64,000 bases of DNA, from positions 8,572,036 through 8,636,035 of the forward strand of contig CP136069.1 of the NCBI GenBank assembly GCA_032622095.1. The letters run 5' to 3'. This DNA is from Siphonodentalium dalli. Its lineage: Eukaryota > Mollusca > Scaphopoda > Gadilida > Siphonodentaliidae. The notes beneath the pieces are model-generated. The model worked only from the letters and a program-made list of their open reading frames with translations. It made no database searches and was not told the origin of the DNA. Below are positions 53,583 to 64,000 of the stretch, piece by piece (position 1 is the first letter of the stretch; every line of letters begins with the position of its first letter). The position numbers and the translations under genes were made by a program.

Positions 53583-54929
53583 ATTATATTGTTTTGGCCC
53601 TATCAGCATTTTCTTGGACTTTCACTGGCTTATCTAAACCGAGTGTCTTGGGTAGATTACTTAACATTTGAGTTGTCAGACTCCCACTCATGGCAACAAA
53701 GGGAATCCCAGGGAAGATGATGGCAACAACTTCAACTTTTTGTAAGCAGTACGGAAATTTTGTCCATTGAAATGGAGAAATGTGATGATTTTGATAATAT
53801 TTTTTAGAACATTTTTTATGTATGACTTGGACAACTTGTGGTAATTATGTTAGTACGGTAACCCTAGTGTAACTGCGCTCTGTTGTGTATTTTCCATTTT
53901 GATTAATATAGCAATAAATAAGTTGAATCTTCTTTCTTTCCAAAAGTATTCCCCCCCCACAAACAATTTGAACAGTGGGTGAGATAGACATCTGCTTTGA
54001 TGGATGGACAGATGTATGAAGGACTAGATTCATGTAATACAGTTAGTGTTTATACCCCACCATTCCTATGGGACATTGGGGTATAATCATTTTTGTTATA
54101 GTCAATGTTATTTGAAACTAGTAAAAGCTGATTACTACATTTACACACAGACAACTGGCTTTATGAACCATGGGGCCTCAAGCGATCTGCCCCTTCACAT
54201 GAATATTTAGAACACAATTAAAGATGCTCTATCTCTTCCAAGGATCACTTCAAAGTTCAAATTAACTCAATGAAACTCATTTTCAATTACTATTTGAATT
54301 ATTATTATCAAAGGCTGCCAAAGCCACAAGATAAGAATTTGTTACCACAATTTCATAAGTGTAATGAATATAGATTACTAACCAGACATCTTGTAATGTT
54401 CTAAAAAAACAATAACCACTTTTCTGTCCTTCCTCTTTAATAATTAGATAATCAAATTAATTATTAGCAACAAAAAAATAGCTCCTGATTCAAATATATT
54501 AATATTATTTCACGTTTCACCCATATCTGTACAGAATGTTCAGGGAAGAGATAAAGCACCTTTAAATGGTATCAACGCTTGAGGATGGAAGCGATCCATC
54601 ATGTGGTTCAGCCAGGCTCTGCTTAATATGTTAACACTTAAAAGTCTTGAATTCAACAAATGTTTTTTTCTTCATTTTAATACATCTGCTGTTCTCAGAT
54701 ATTTTAACTAAATTTCAATTTATCGTATATGCACAAACTTAGACTGGCAATGTATTAGAACTTTTGTAGCCTAACTACAGTACACATTTTAGTAGCTATA
54801 CGGTCTCACTAATTCACAGTGAACTCAGTATGATACTACATGCTATTAAATATGGAAGCATGTATGCAGTACTGAGTTCACTGTGAATTACTATATCAAT
54901 TACCACCTATAATACAATTATATCAATAA
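53583..54929. other. Non-coding stretch with a palindrome
   Basis: AT-rich, no gene. The 81-bp inverted repeat at 54810-54890 is listed separately. A C-run lies at about 53950-53957. Confidence 0.4.
54810..54890. repeat. 81-bp palindrome
   Basis: TAATTCACAGTGAACTCAGT at the left is mirrored by ACTGAGTTCACTGTGAATTA at the right. The middle (TACATGCTATT...GAAGCATGTATG) partly pairs as well. It is either a very small MITE or a structural repeat. Confidence 0.75.
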
Positions 54930-56693
54930 TTTACCACGTTTAACAATGTGGCACTCATCCACCACAACAGCAGTAACTGCATCTTTAAAGATATCCTTTC
55001 CTATCAAATTGGAACCAACGGCTGAATTTAGTAATGCCTCAGGATGGGTTATCACAATGTCAAAATCCCCCTTTGCTACATCAGCCAGAGAAACATATAC
55101 ACGCTTTGGACCGGTGTGGTCCAGGGGTGGACTGAATGAGTATGGAACAATTTGTCATAAACCGTGTAACATGGCATCAACTAATCAATTTGGATGGATA
55201 TCGAATCGAGTAATCTATTGTTTTTCACATAACTTTATAATTATCGAAGAAACATGCAAACCACATTACATAGTACATACACAAGACAGTCACATTAGTC
55301 CAATAGTAGTTGTACTTAGGTATATAACTGTAATTGTCAGGACTATAAAATCAGCCATCACAATCTCTAAAATTAATGTAGTAGTCATATTAGTACCCAT
55401 TTGTATAATTGTAAACAGTATACCGGGTAGTTATTTCGTTTAAATTTCAATTTAATGAAAATAAGTATGATACAAATCATGCATACGATAAGTTGAGTGC
55501 CATGTTAGATTGGTTATAACACATTCTTGCCCTACATGTAGCTGCATATCTGTCCAATACTAGTACATTTAATTAGTGCATGTTCGCATTACTAGAAATA
55601 CTATTATCGTGCATCGTTCCCAGTACATGTATATCCCACCAGAGACAGACAATGATGCATACAATTGGCAAACAATGTAAGTTTTAACATACATGGACTC
55701 ATTGCAATGCACTGAACTCAATAACCTTATAGTTTGTACTATACAGAGTAAAAAATTTGAGAAAACAGAGAATTCATTAACATATAGCCTATTATAGGTG
55801 GACCGGACAGTTTTGGACCGGTCCAGGTATATGTACCGGACCGGAATGGGCTCGACTGGACTGGACCGCATTGGCAGTGGACTGGACCACCCAAGGTGGT
55901 CTGGTCCAGTCCGCATCACTAGTCTACATCTACATCTACAGTATACCCCATGCCCCCAATGAACTGATGATTATTAGGGGAGCATGAATAAAAGATAATT
56001 ACATGGGTAAAAGATTTTTTTTGTTTTTTTTTATTATTAAAATCAAGAGCATTTGAATTGTATGTACCATTATTTTGGCACTATGGTGATCGGGATGGTG
56101 GTGGTTTTGTGGAGGAGCCCTGCTTGCTCTTACCGGGTTCATAGAAGTGACTGTGGAGCTCGAGGGCATCCTTAAACAATGATGCGTCCTGAATATAGGC
56201 AGTGTCGGTTGGGATTTTGTTCCAGAGAGAAATTGTTCGAGGATCGAAGGAAGTGCTGAGGTATTTCGGTCGATAGAAGGGGCGGGGAATTTTGTGGTCT
56301 CGTGGGGAGCAGTCAGTGATGTTTACATGATTATATCTGATTTTATGGAAGAGGATAACAGAGCAGAAAGTCCATTGTAACTGTCAGTTGTGGTTGGTGT
56401 CTAATAGGCATGCTTTATTATCTAAGTTCAAAGTTGATATCTTCGTTATTTGATCTTGGTGGTCCATATTCAGTGGACTGACAACCAATACTGTTGATTT
56501 CCGTGCATTTTTTTTAAATTTTAATAAAATTTGAGCCATAAAATATGACACACTTCCCATACTCAACTGGAAGATTGACGATTACCTCATTTCCTTTAAA
56601 AATATACTCTAGTGCATCAAGTTGCCCCTTCTTCAAATCGTATTTAAAATTAATGTGCTCCTTGGCAAGAATGCAACATGTTTTAAAATCCAT
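54930..56693 (-). pseudogene. RecQ-like DEXH helicase relic
   Basis: Read on the minus strand, three helicase segments appear in the right order. From 56693 down to about 56540: LKKGQLDALEYIFKGNEVIV then LPVEYGKC, the RecQ motif 0 and Walker A region. At about 56500-56400, in another frame: KSTVLVVSPLN...DQITKI, motif Ia. At about 55110-54940: GDFDIVITHPEALL and AVVVDECHI, motif II (DECH). The Walker A is altered, GKC in place of GKS/T and E for the usual Gly. A stop and frame change separate the first two segments, and a LINE fragment sits between the second and third. C-terminal helicase motifs were not found. RecQ helicases unwind DNA in repair; this copy is almost certainly dead. A weak donor-like GTTAAA follows DECHI, so some breaks could be introns. 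Confidence 0.72.
56081..56384 (-). mobile_element. Non-LTR retrotransposon (LINE) 3' coding fragment
   Basis: On the minus strand an open frame of about 100 codons ends at TAG (56083-56081). It contains DCSPRDHKIPRPFYRPKYLS, FDPRTISLWNKIP and ASLFKDALELH, the typical C-terminal tail (R-x-x-x-LWN-x-L/IP...F...L) of LINE-type reverse-transcriptase proteins. The catalytic RT domain is absent, consistent with 5' truncation on insertion. It lies within the helicase relic. The clade is not assignable from this piece. Confidence 0.65.
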
Positions 56694-57133
56694 AATTAAT
56701 AAATCGTGTTTTCAAACATGTGCCTTTGTTTACTTCCGGGGAAAGATCAGCGCAGGATTTTTCAGCGGACTATTTTGCGATACAATATCGAACAAATTAC
56801 GACTAATTTGATCTCACCCGGCAAATATCCAATTGCAGATGAACATTATTTTTTGTCAGAATAGTGTATAATGAATTGTGACAAACACAAGTCTCAAACC
56901 AAAAAATGTGATGATTCCTCTCATAATTTACGTGGTGCCAGCGGTAAATCATAGCATGAGCGTATATGGCGCTGTGTACAGCTTGGGGTCGTATTACTTA
57001 AAAATTGGTGACGTCACAAAATCAGATATAGCCTATATACGACCCAAAGCGTCTTTGGTTCGTTATAACAGGCCGTTAAATACACAGCTGGATTAAACTT
57101 TTATACCAGCTATAAATATCAACTGTATTGATA
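56694..57133. other. Non-coding stretch
   Basis: Upstream flank of the helicase relic. No promoter or other gene was recognised. Confidence 0.35.
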
Positions 57134-60100
57134 TACACTGTAAAAAGGACTGTGTGGCAGCTTCCACACAATGACTGTGTGGAGGCATTATCTGAACATA
57201 AATGTGTACACAATACACACATATGTGTGTATCACCCAATATCCACACATATATGTGTACATCACCACACATATGTGACGTCGGTTTTTTTAAATTTCAC
57301 GTGGTGGTCACGCGCGCGTCGTTGTTTCGTACAGGCTCACAGGCTGCCGTAAAGTGTACACATGGAGTCTTGTTGATTGTGGTGGATCTCGAAATTCGAT
57401 ATGTTGGTCGGTCTCTTCGATTATTTCTATAGTTAAGGTAAGATTATATTTAAATTGGCAAGATATTCACCTTTGTGAGAATTTCCGTATCTATTTTGTA
57501 TAAAACATGATTGAACGAAATAATAAACTTGATTTGGATTTTCTGATTCAACAATTCCCTGTCGCATAGTCATATATTTACATTTTAGAGTTGTGCGTTT
57601 ATCTGGGTTTATCTGTTGTTTCTGTAGTCTATATGATACACATCTTTCCGAAGCACAAAACCTGCTCGAAAATTGTCTTTATGTAAATTGACAAATTCAA
57701 CTGTGTGGTGAAGACATTTACTGAACAAATGTGTGTTCATCACATACACACTATATATTATACAGCGTGCTTTAAACCAGAACCACAATTTTATTATTTT
57801 GCACGGCACGGTAAGGTTCTCATGTTGATAAAGTAACGACGTTTTTTGTGTTTATATGGAATGCAGATGAGAGGAAATATATACTGAGACCAGTGACGTG
57901 GCGACAGGGCGGATATCTGGAAGGGTGTGTCTATAACCCTATCCCAAACCTCGGTAAAATTTACTAAAAATTCCAACAGTTGGAAATTTCATGCCTGACG
58001 CAAAGTTACAAGTTTTACACCACATGCATTATAATAGGTTGAAATTGTTCTCTTTGTTTGATTTTTCAACCAGTAATTAGTGGGAAATTTATAGTTTTTT
58101 TTAGACAAACAGTAGCATATTTTTCTACTTTTGGTAAAACAAAAATGGCCTCAAATGGCCATCGGGTGGAAGACTTCCCTTTGGTTGGAAATTCTAATAG
58201 TTGGAAAGCTTGAGGTACCAATTGGAAAATTCAGAACGAGAGGGGGGTGTGCAAATATAATTCTAGAAATATGGTTCAAGGGGGATGGTGGGGTGTACTT
58301 CGACATTTGAAGGTGGACACCCCCCCCCACCAACGGCGACCACTGAGCCGCGTCCATGAATGAGACTTGTGGCTGCCACTGAAATGCCCTAGTCGCATAC
58401 TACGAAGTTCTATATGACATGTGGCACCCGGAATCACACAAAATGTGTGAAATTGGTGTTTCAAATTAATTTCATTTGAATATGATGAGCATCACTGTTG
58501 CAATAAACCTTGAAATACCACAATGGACGATCAATGTACCAAGGGAAACAAATTGTTGGGTGGGTGGGGTATTTATTTGTCAATTATATTGGTGGTTTAC
58601 CAAGACGATGTGAAAAATTAACATGCATATTTTGGCTCCTCTGCTATGTATAACTTGCGTAAATTTGGTTACCGAGGGAGGGGCCGGGGGGGGGGGGGGG
58701 GGGGTGATGTCGTATATCTAATACATAATTATTATGTAGCCACCGTTTGTGTCCAAAACTTTAAATTGTGAAGAATATTATGTCATTCAATAAATGTCAT
58801 AGCAAATAATGAACTTAGAAATAATCTAAAATTATAAATACTGCAGAATAGTGAGATGTGTCATTAAAGTATTATTAGCATTTGGACTAAGTGACGTACA
58901 TGGTGAAGAGTTATCGTTTATACTATAAAAAAAAGGGGGGGGGGGAGACTTATTTTCAAACTCGCCATGTTTCTCATATTATAATCCTTATATATGAATG
59001 TATTGTGTTATATATAGCTACAATTCCTTATGTAAAATTGCAAATTTCCCGTGTCAAGATTGCGCTTAATGAGGCATCGATCTGGTCATATAGATAAAGT
59101 AAAATATATTTATAAATTGTCCGAACATTCATTATGTGAAGCTATAATGAGTAGTACATGTATATATTTAGTATCTTTCAAAAACGATATTCCTTTCTGA
59201 AAATGCGCTCTTTAATGTATGAACTATAATACTGTTATAGATGTACATACAATGTATACTGTAAATAATATTCCCAATGGCATGTTATAAACAAAATAAC
59301 TTCTCTGCTTACAGGTTCAATGGTGAAATCATGGCGGTCACGCGGTGCAACGTCGATGTAAATAACAAGATATGGACATGGCTGCCTTGGCAACGACGCA
59401 GATAAACTATAATCAACCAACCAAGAACCACGGTGGAATGTATGAGTTAGACACAAATTCCACAATCAATGATTTTGGTATACATATGATGTCATGTGCT
59501 GTAATTTGGTTTCTGTGCAAGAGGCGATTACATTCAAAAAGACTATCCTCTTTGGAGCCCTTAATTTTCTTGTATAGTTCAAGGGATCTCAGAATGCTTC
59601 AGTTAGTTTTAGAGCTTGTTCTTCTACACACGTGAGGGTGAGTCTGATGTAAGACAGCCAACCAGTAGCAATATATAGGTATATATGTCATATATAGGAG
59701 AGACTGACTTTCGAATTGTTCCAATACATTCAAGTGAAGGAAAATTCTAGTTATTGATGTGAAACCCATTGATGGAACTGAAACATGCACGCTTATAGTT
59801 TAAAGGATGACCAAAATATTACGTGAATGTGTTAAACGGCTGTTTGTTTTGTGTCTTTGTATTATTGAAATTAAAGACTATAGCTATACTATATATCATT
59901 CGACAATCACGATTTCTGCTGTGTACACAAAAGAAGGCCGCGGACCCCCGGGATATGCATGTTGGCTGTTTGATAAGTTAATATTCGAAAACGTCCAGCG
60001 CCGCACGTCAAGCATCAGTAGACTATAACATTTCATATGTATGGCGGGAAAAAAAGGTCCAACGATAGCCGAACTATATGTTTGGCCAATAAATATCGGT

Positions 60101-60726
60101 AAACACTCTTCGTTGAATATGATTTTTTTTTGTGCAGGATTAGCAGCCTATTGTTTGGATCGACCACACAAATTTGTACACATGTAATGAACACATATGT
60201 GTTGTCTTGCCCAACAGCATTGTGTACAAGAACAATACAAAATAGTGTAATGGCGGTGAACACTATTGTTTGGATCAACCACACACATGTGTACGCATGT
60301 GATTAACACATATGTGTAGTCTGGCCCAACAACATTGTGTACAATAACAATACAAACGTGTGTGGTAGCGGCGAACATATTGTTTCATTAGTGCAAACAT
60401 ATTTGTGTCCATTCAACGAACAAATAAATGTGCTGGACCCAAACATCTTTGTGTGTGTCAACTACACAACTTTGTAGGTCAGTAACCACACATAAACTGT
60501 TCATCTGCATCCACACAATCTTGTGCGCAACTTAGCACACATTTAATGTGTGCTTACAAAGAACAAGTTGTTTTGGTCGGTCCACACAGTATGTTCGCCA
60601 CCACCACACAACAGATGTGTGGTCATTTGCCACACAATTCACCACACAATGTTGTTGTCGATCAAATGGCTACACAAACTGTGTGGTAACTGTGTGGTTC
60701 TACCACACAGTCGTTTTAAGAGTGTA
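57134..60726. mobile_element. ~3.6-kb TIR element with CACACA/TGTGTG palindromes near its ends
   Basis: The left end reads TACACTGTAAAAAGGACTGT then GTGG. The right end, on the minus strand, reads TACACTCTTAAAACGACTGT then GTGG, about 80-85 percent identity over some 37 bp. TA flanks could be the target duplication. Both end regions (57150-57275 and about 60130-60710) are packed with short palindromes of the CCACACATATGTGTGG kind. The middle holds other repeats (TTGGAAATT phrases, a long poly-G at about 58688-58704) and no recognisable transposase. It could instead be two separate small elements in opposite orientation. Confidence 0.5.
58688..58704. repeat. Poly-G run
   Basis: An uninterrupted run of about 16 G, prone to length error in sequencing and able to form quadruplexes. 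Similar shorter runs are at 3826, 4128, 21343 and 58936. Confidence 0.8.
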
Positions 60727-62477
60727 GTATACACGTGCATGGCAAACACAAGTATTCAGATTATAGTCTTATAAATCATTATTACAATAACAAATGTATA
60801 AATTTTTTACCTATATCGTGACGTTTATTCTGTAAACAATCTTGGTACTAAGAACAAATTATCTTGAGCCATATGTAAAAGCCAAATGTAGTGAAATTAG
60901 CCGCATTTTTCAAAACACAATGCGAGAAAACATTGCGAAATGCTCAACTTCATACTAATCATATTAAATATAGTAATTAAATCATGTGCCGAAACGTCTT
61001 CGACGACGTTCCGAAACATCCAAATGCTTGGTCCGAAATAACAATTGCCGAAACCCCAGGTGCCGAAACATCCTGAAAACTAGGTGCCGAAACGTCCATG
61101 TGCCGAAATGTCCTGCACCCGGAAAGTTACACCATGACGTTGTTCATCAATATTCGTTGAATGAAATCATACGAATGTAATGAACATTATGGAATTGACA
61201 TGTCTTCTCCATATATAGTATATCAGTCGCATCGCTCACCAAGCGTCAACAAATATATTGGTTAAATTCCGTAAAAATGTTCACGCTCCCCACTCGGCAT
61301 GCATGGTATAATTATTTTCACTTTGGTGTTGGTATAGTTTATACTACGTGTAGCAGACAATAAAGACTACTCGGAAATACGTTTGGTCTAATTTATAATC
61401 TAAATTATAATTGGGATCCATTCTTTCGATGAACCGTTGTGGACGAAGTGTAATTATTGATAATCAATATAGGTTATGTGAATCCGATTTGGTCTTAGGC
61501 ACGTACCGACAGGGTGTGGGTTGTCACACTCCGAACGAGGACCATAATTTTCATAGTTAGAAATTTCATGACTCAAATTTCAATAGTTGGAAATTAAAAG
61601 TAACAAGTGAATCGAATGATCTAAGTGTTTCAATTTCCGACTTCAAGTTCAGACTTCTATGTTTTACCGAACATTGCGTCATGGTCACTAGTCTATTAGT
61701 AATGCCAAACCTCCATATCTTTCTGATAACAGCTTTAACGATATAACATTCAGCATGCATAATTGTTACCATCATATATTGTTACTTCTTGGAATTTGAA
61801 TACGTGTAACTCGTATTCGCTCATCAGCCATATTCTGATTAATAGCATGTATAATGTGCATGTTCTGCACGCAGACTGTGACGCAGTATACTCGAGACAT
61901 AACATATGGATCAATGCTATGTCATGATTGTCATTTGTGTCTTTATTTACACAGTCCATGCTCTTAAACAGAATGTATGGAAACCCAAATTATGAAGCCA
62001 ATATTGAAATATTGCATTACTCAAAACCAAATGCTATATAGTTGGATATTTGATTAGACAAAAATCCTATATATTTGGAAATGTTATTAGACCAAATTCT
62101 GCGTAGTTGGAAATTGTATGGTCTCACCCACGGTTGGATCCCTTTGGAACGTCCCTATTTGGCGGGAATACCAGGTAATATATAAACCAATTTTGATTTA
62201 AAAAACAAAATCCAGTTACCCCAATGTGAGTGGTTTAGCTTTGTTATTTAATTACGCTAACGTATGGTCAGATTACCATATTTATTCTTGTCGACCACGT
62301 CCATCGATAACTTATATAGTGCGTAGAAATAACCACACGGAACATGGTGCTGTTATCCCTTACACGAACAAGTACCCTTATGATTTTTGCGATGCTTGAT
62401 TAATCTGCAAGGCCAGTGTCTAGTTGAAACATTCAAAAACATATATTCTTGAACTTTATTAACGCATGCCATACTAC
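60727..62477. other. Non-coding stretch with a short TGCCGAAACGTCC repeat
   Basis: At about 60987-61115 the phrase TGCCGAAACGTCC, or a close variant, recurs seven or eight times at irregular spacing. From 61545 to 62130 phrases such as ATAGTTGGAAATT recur, related to text at about 57965-58205. No gene is supported. Confidence 0.45.
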
Positions 62478-63345
62478 TAGTGTTCGCGCTGCCACTTGCC
62501 AAATTTGCTAATGGCAAAAATAATTCAAATTTGGAAAAAAATAATTTCATTTGGCAAATCACTTTTTAATTCCTCTAGAAAAATTGAAAACAATATTGGT
62601 CAATCAACACCATTCATTTCAGGAAACGTACAATATAATTATATTAGTGGTGTTGTATATGGTTTACGAAAAGTGAACACCTCTATTAAGATGAAGTTAA
62701 GCTGATAGCATTAATATCGATTGGTGGTGGGATTTAGTGTGGATGTGTTTACATAGCAAACCGGGGCCCCGGTGGTCCAGTCGGTAGAGTTCCAGCTGCA
62801 TTACGCCGCCACAGACCGTCCAGCGCCGACGAAGCTGGTTCGAACCCCGTCATATAGAGGGTGGCCGGAATCGTGTACCTGGGCAAGGTTGTCAGTTGCT
62901 TTCCGGTGTCTGTGGTTTCTACACGCAGTGGAACGATTTCCCGGTGAAATTAAGCCTCTGTGTGGTCTTTCCTCCACCCGTAAAATTGACAACGTCGTTT
63001 GTGGCCTAGCGCTAGAACGACTATAAACCCTAACAAACAAACAAACATAGCAAATCCTCTTGTGATGCGCCCTTCTGATAAGGCAACCCTTCTATCGTGT
63101 TATTGTTTGATTATTGGTGTATTATGTGGTGATAAACTAGAGATGCGAATATAATTATTAACTACTCGCTTTTCTATCGATATCAAACGTTGTTCAAACC
63201 GCGAGTGTCAGAACATAAGACTCAAAGTTGCAGAAAATGATACTTACAAGGATAGTATTTGGCAAATTTTGAAATAATTTGGCAAACAAAAATTTCTTTT
63301 GGCGAGTTATATGGCAAAGTAAATTTTGGTCCAGCGCGGACCCTG
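62478..63345. mobile_element. hAT-like element interrupted by a SINE
   Basis: The left end TAGTGTTCGCGCTG and right end CAGCGCGGACCCTG are imperfect inverted repeats. Flanks CATACTAC (62470-62477) and CAAACTAC (63346-63353) form an 8-bp duplication with one mismatch. Inverted subterminal TTTGGCAAAT motifs occur near both ends. The SINE at 62761 is inserted inside. No transposase frame. Confidence 0.72.
62761..63044 (+). mobile_element. Full-length tRNA-derived SINE (284 bp)
   Basis: The 5' head resembles a tRNA gene with an RNA polymerase III box A-like GGTGGTCCAGTCGGTAGAG and box B GGTTCGAACCC (62837-62847). A central domain of about 150 bp follows, then a tail of CAAACAAACAAACA. An exact 10-bp target duplication, ACATAGCAAA, flanks it (62751-62760 and 63045-63054). 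The intact boxes and exact duplication imply recent insertion, presumably by LINE machinery. Confidence 0.92.
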
Positions 63346-63353
63346 CAAACTAC

Positions 63354-64000
63354 AAAACGTTAGAGCAGATTAGAAATTTACTCCTCATTAAAGTCAGATA
63401 AACGCGTGAAACCAGATCCAGACCAGCGACCATAAATCGACCAACTTAGATTCCAATAATGGGGACAAGTACCGATAGCAACCAATTAATAAGTTTACAT
63501 GTCCAATAAGTTTACCTTTCTTTGACTGAAAGCAGGCACAATGTACCAGGGACAAACAATATCCGCATAGCGTAAGTGCTGTCGACATCCAAATTGGTAT
63601 ATGTACTCGTGTGTATACAGCAATAAAATGTGTCTAAGATACTCCGTGTATCGGAGTTGAACATCAGCGTGAGTTTTCTAACAAACTTTAAAATGGACGT
63701 ATCCATAACCAACGAACGTCTCTTGGTTGTGTAACATCAAATCAATTACCCCAAATCAAATTATATATTCGGTGTGGGCGCGTGATATCATGGCATCAAA
63801 GCCACATGGCGGCCCCAATCGTAATTCAAAGTAATTTGTCAGCTCTGTTAGGTCAGCATATGACATTTTGGTACGTGCTTTGATTAGATAAGTGATGTTA
63901 CTTGGCACATGTCGGTTTGTGATTCAAAATACAGCTAATAATGTTCACTTTCGAAATTTTACCGGTACCGAAATAGGTCGATACATACATGTACACTCTG
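63354..64000. other. Non-coding end of the window
   Basis: No gene, RNA or clear repeat is supported. Short minus-strand frames here are unremarkable. Confidence 0.4.

Noticed and set aside
59280-59640. 87-codon plus-strand frame as an exon
   Set aside because: An ATG and moderate length only; no domain, no convincing splice sites, inside a probable transposable element.
62765-62850. A functional tRNA gene
   Set aside because: Box A- and box B-like sequences are present, but the cloverleaf is not intact, the sequence continues into a central domain and a CAAACAAA tail, and a 10-bp target duplication encloses the whole; it is a SINE.

Overview
The window is eukaryotic, AT-rich, intron-bearing and dense in transposons. 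Dispersed TACATGTA runs, molluscan-style repeats carrying phrases such as GGGCCATAACTC, many short palindromic elements and a tRNA-derived SINE suggest a bivalve or other lophotrochozoan. That taxonomic call is inference, because no conserved host gene is complete enough to place the species. Most of the sequence is repeats.

Layout. 1-10 kb: tandem repeats (palindromic minisatellite at 2.33-2.83 kb, degenerate arrays at 3.16-5.12 kb), a 129-bp palindromic MITE, then unfeatured DNA. 10.1-17.4 kb: a probable host gene of three short exons with matching splice phases, a stop and a poly(A) signal. Its 5.3-kb second intron is filled with fold-back and TTAA-flanked elements. 17.7 kb: an N-terminal half of a THAP domain. 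19.5-20.5 and 27.6-29.2 kb: two arrays of one ~160-bp satellite. 21.9-36.6 kb: nested non-autonomous DNA transposons, several with clear target-site duplications, and a ~2-kb dispersed repeat.

37.0-50.2 kb: a 5'-truncated Ty3/Gypsy-type LTR retroelement of unusual design, the main find. It has a gag tail with a CCHC knuckle, a -1 frameshift cassette (slippery heptamer, 5-nt spacer, perfect 8-bp stem), and a pol with protease, RT, RNase H, a Cys cluster, integrase, two GPY/F-like modules and a C-terminal PHD finger. A third ORF region in the env position encodes a repetitive Ser/Arg-rich protein with a C2H2-like finger and, after one frame break, a TatD-family metal-dependent DNase with its expected metal ligands. 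A polypurine tract and a 225-bp LTR close the element. It sits inside a second copy of the 30.3-32.3 kb repeat.

50.6-64 kb: an hAT-type element with an 8-bp target duplication (51.74-52.58 kb), a 423-bp TIR element, a broken RecQ-like helicase relic on the minus strand interrupted by a LINE 3' fragment, a 3.6-kb TIR element with CACACA/TGTGTG palindromes near its ends, and a SINE nested in an hAT-like element.

How the parts work together: only the retroelement shows a coherent multi-protein programme. Gag would package RNA, pol would copy and integrate it, the PHD finger may steer integration to marked chromatin, and the DNase ORF may act on nucleic acid during replication or integration. 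The last two roles are inference.
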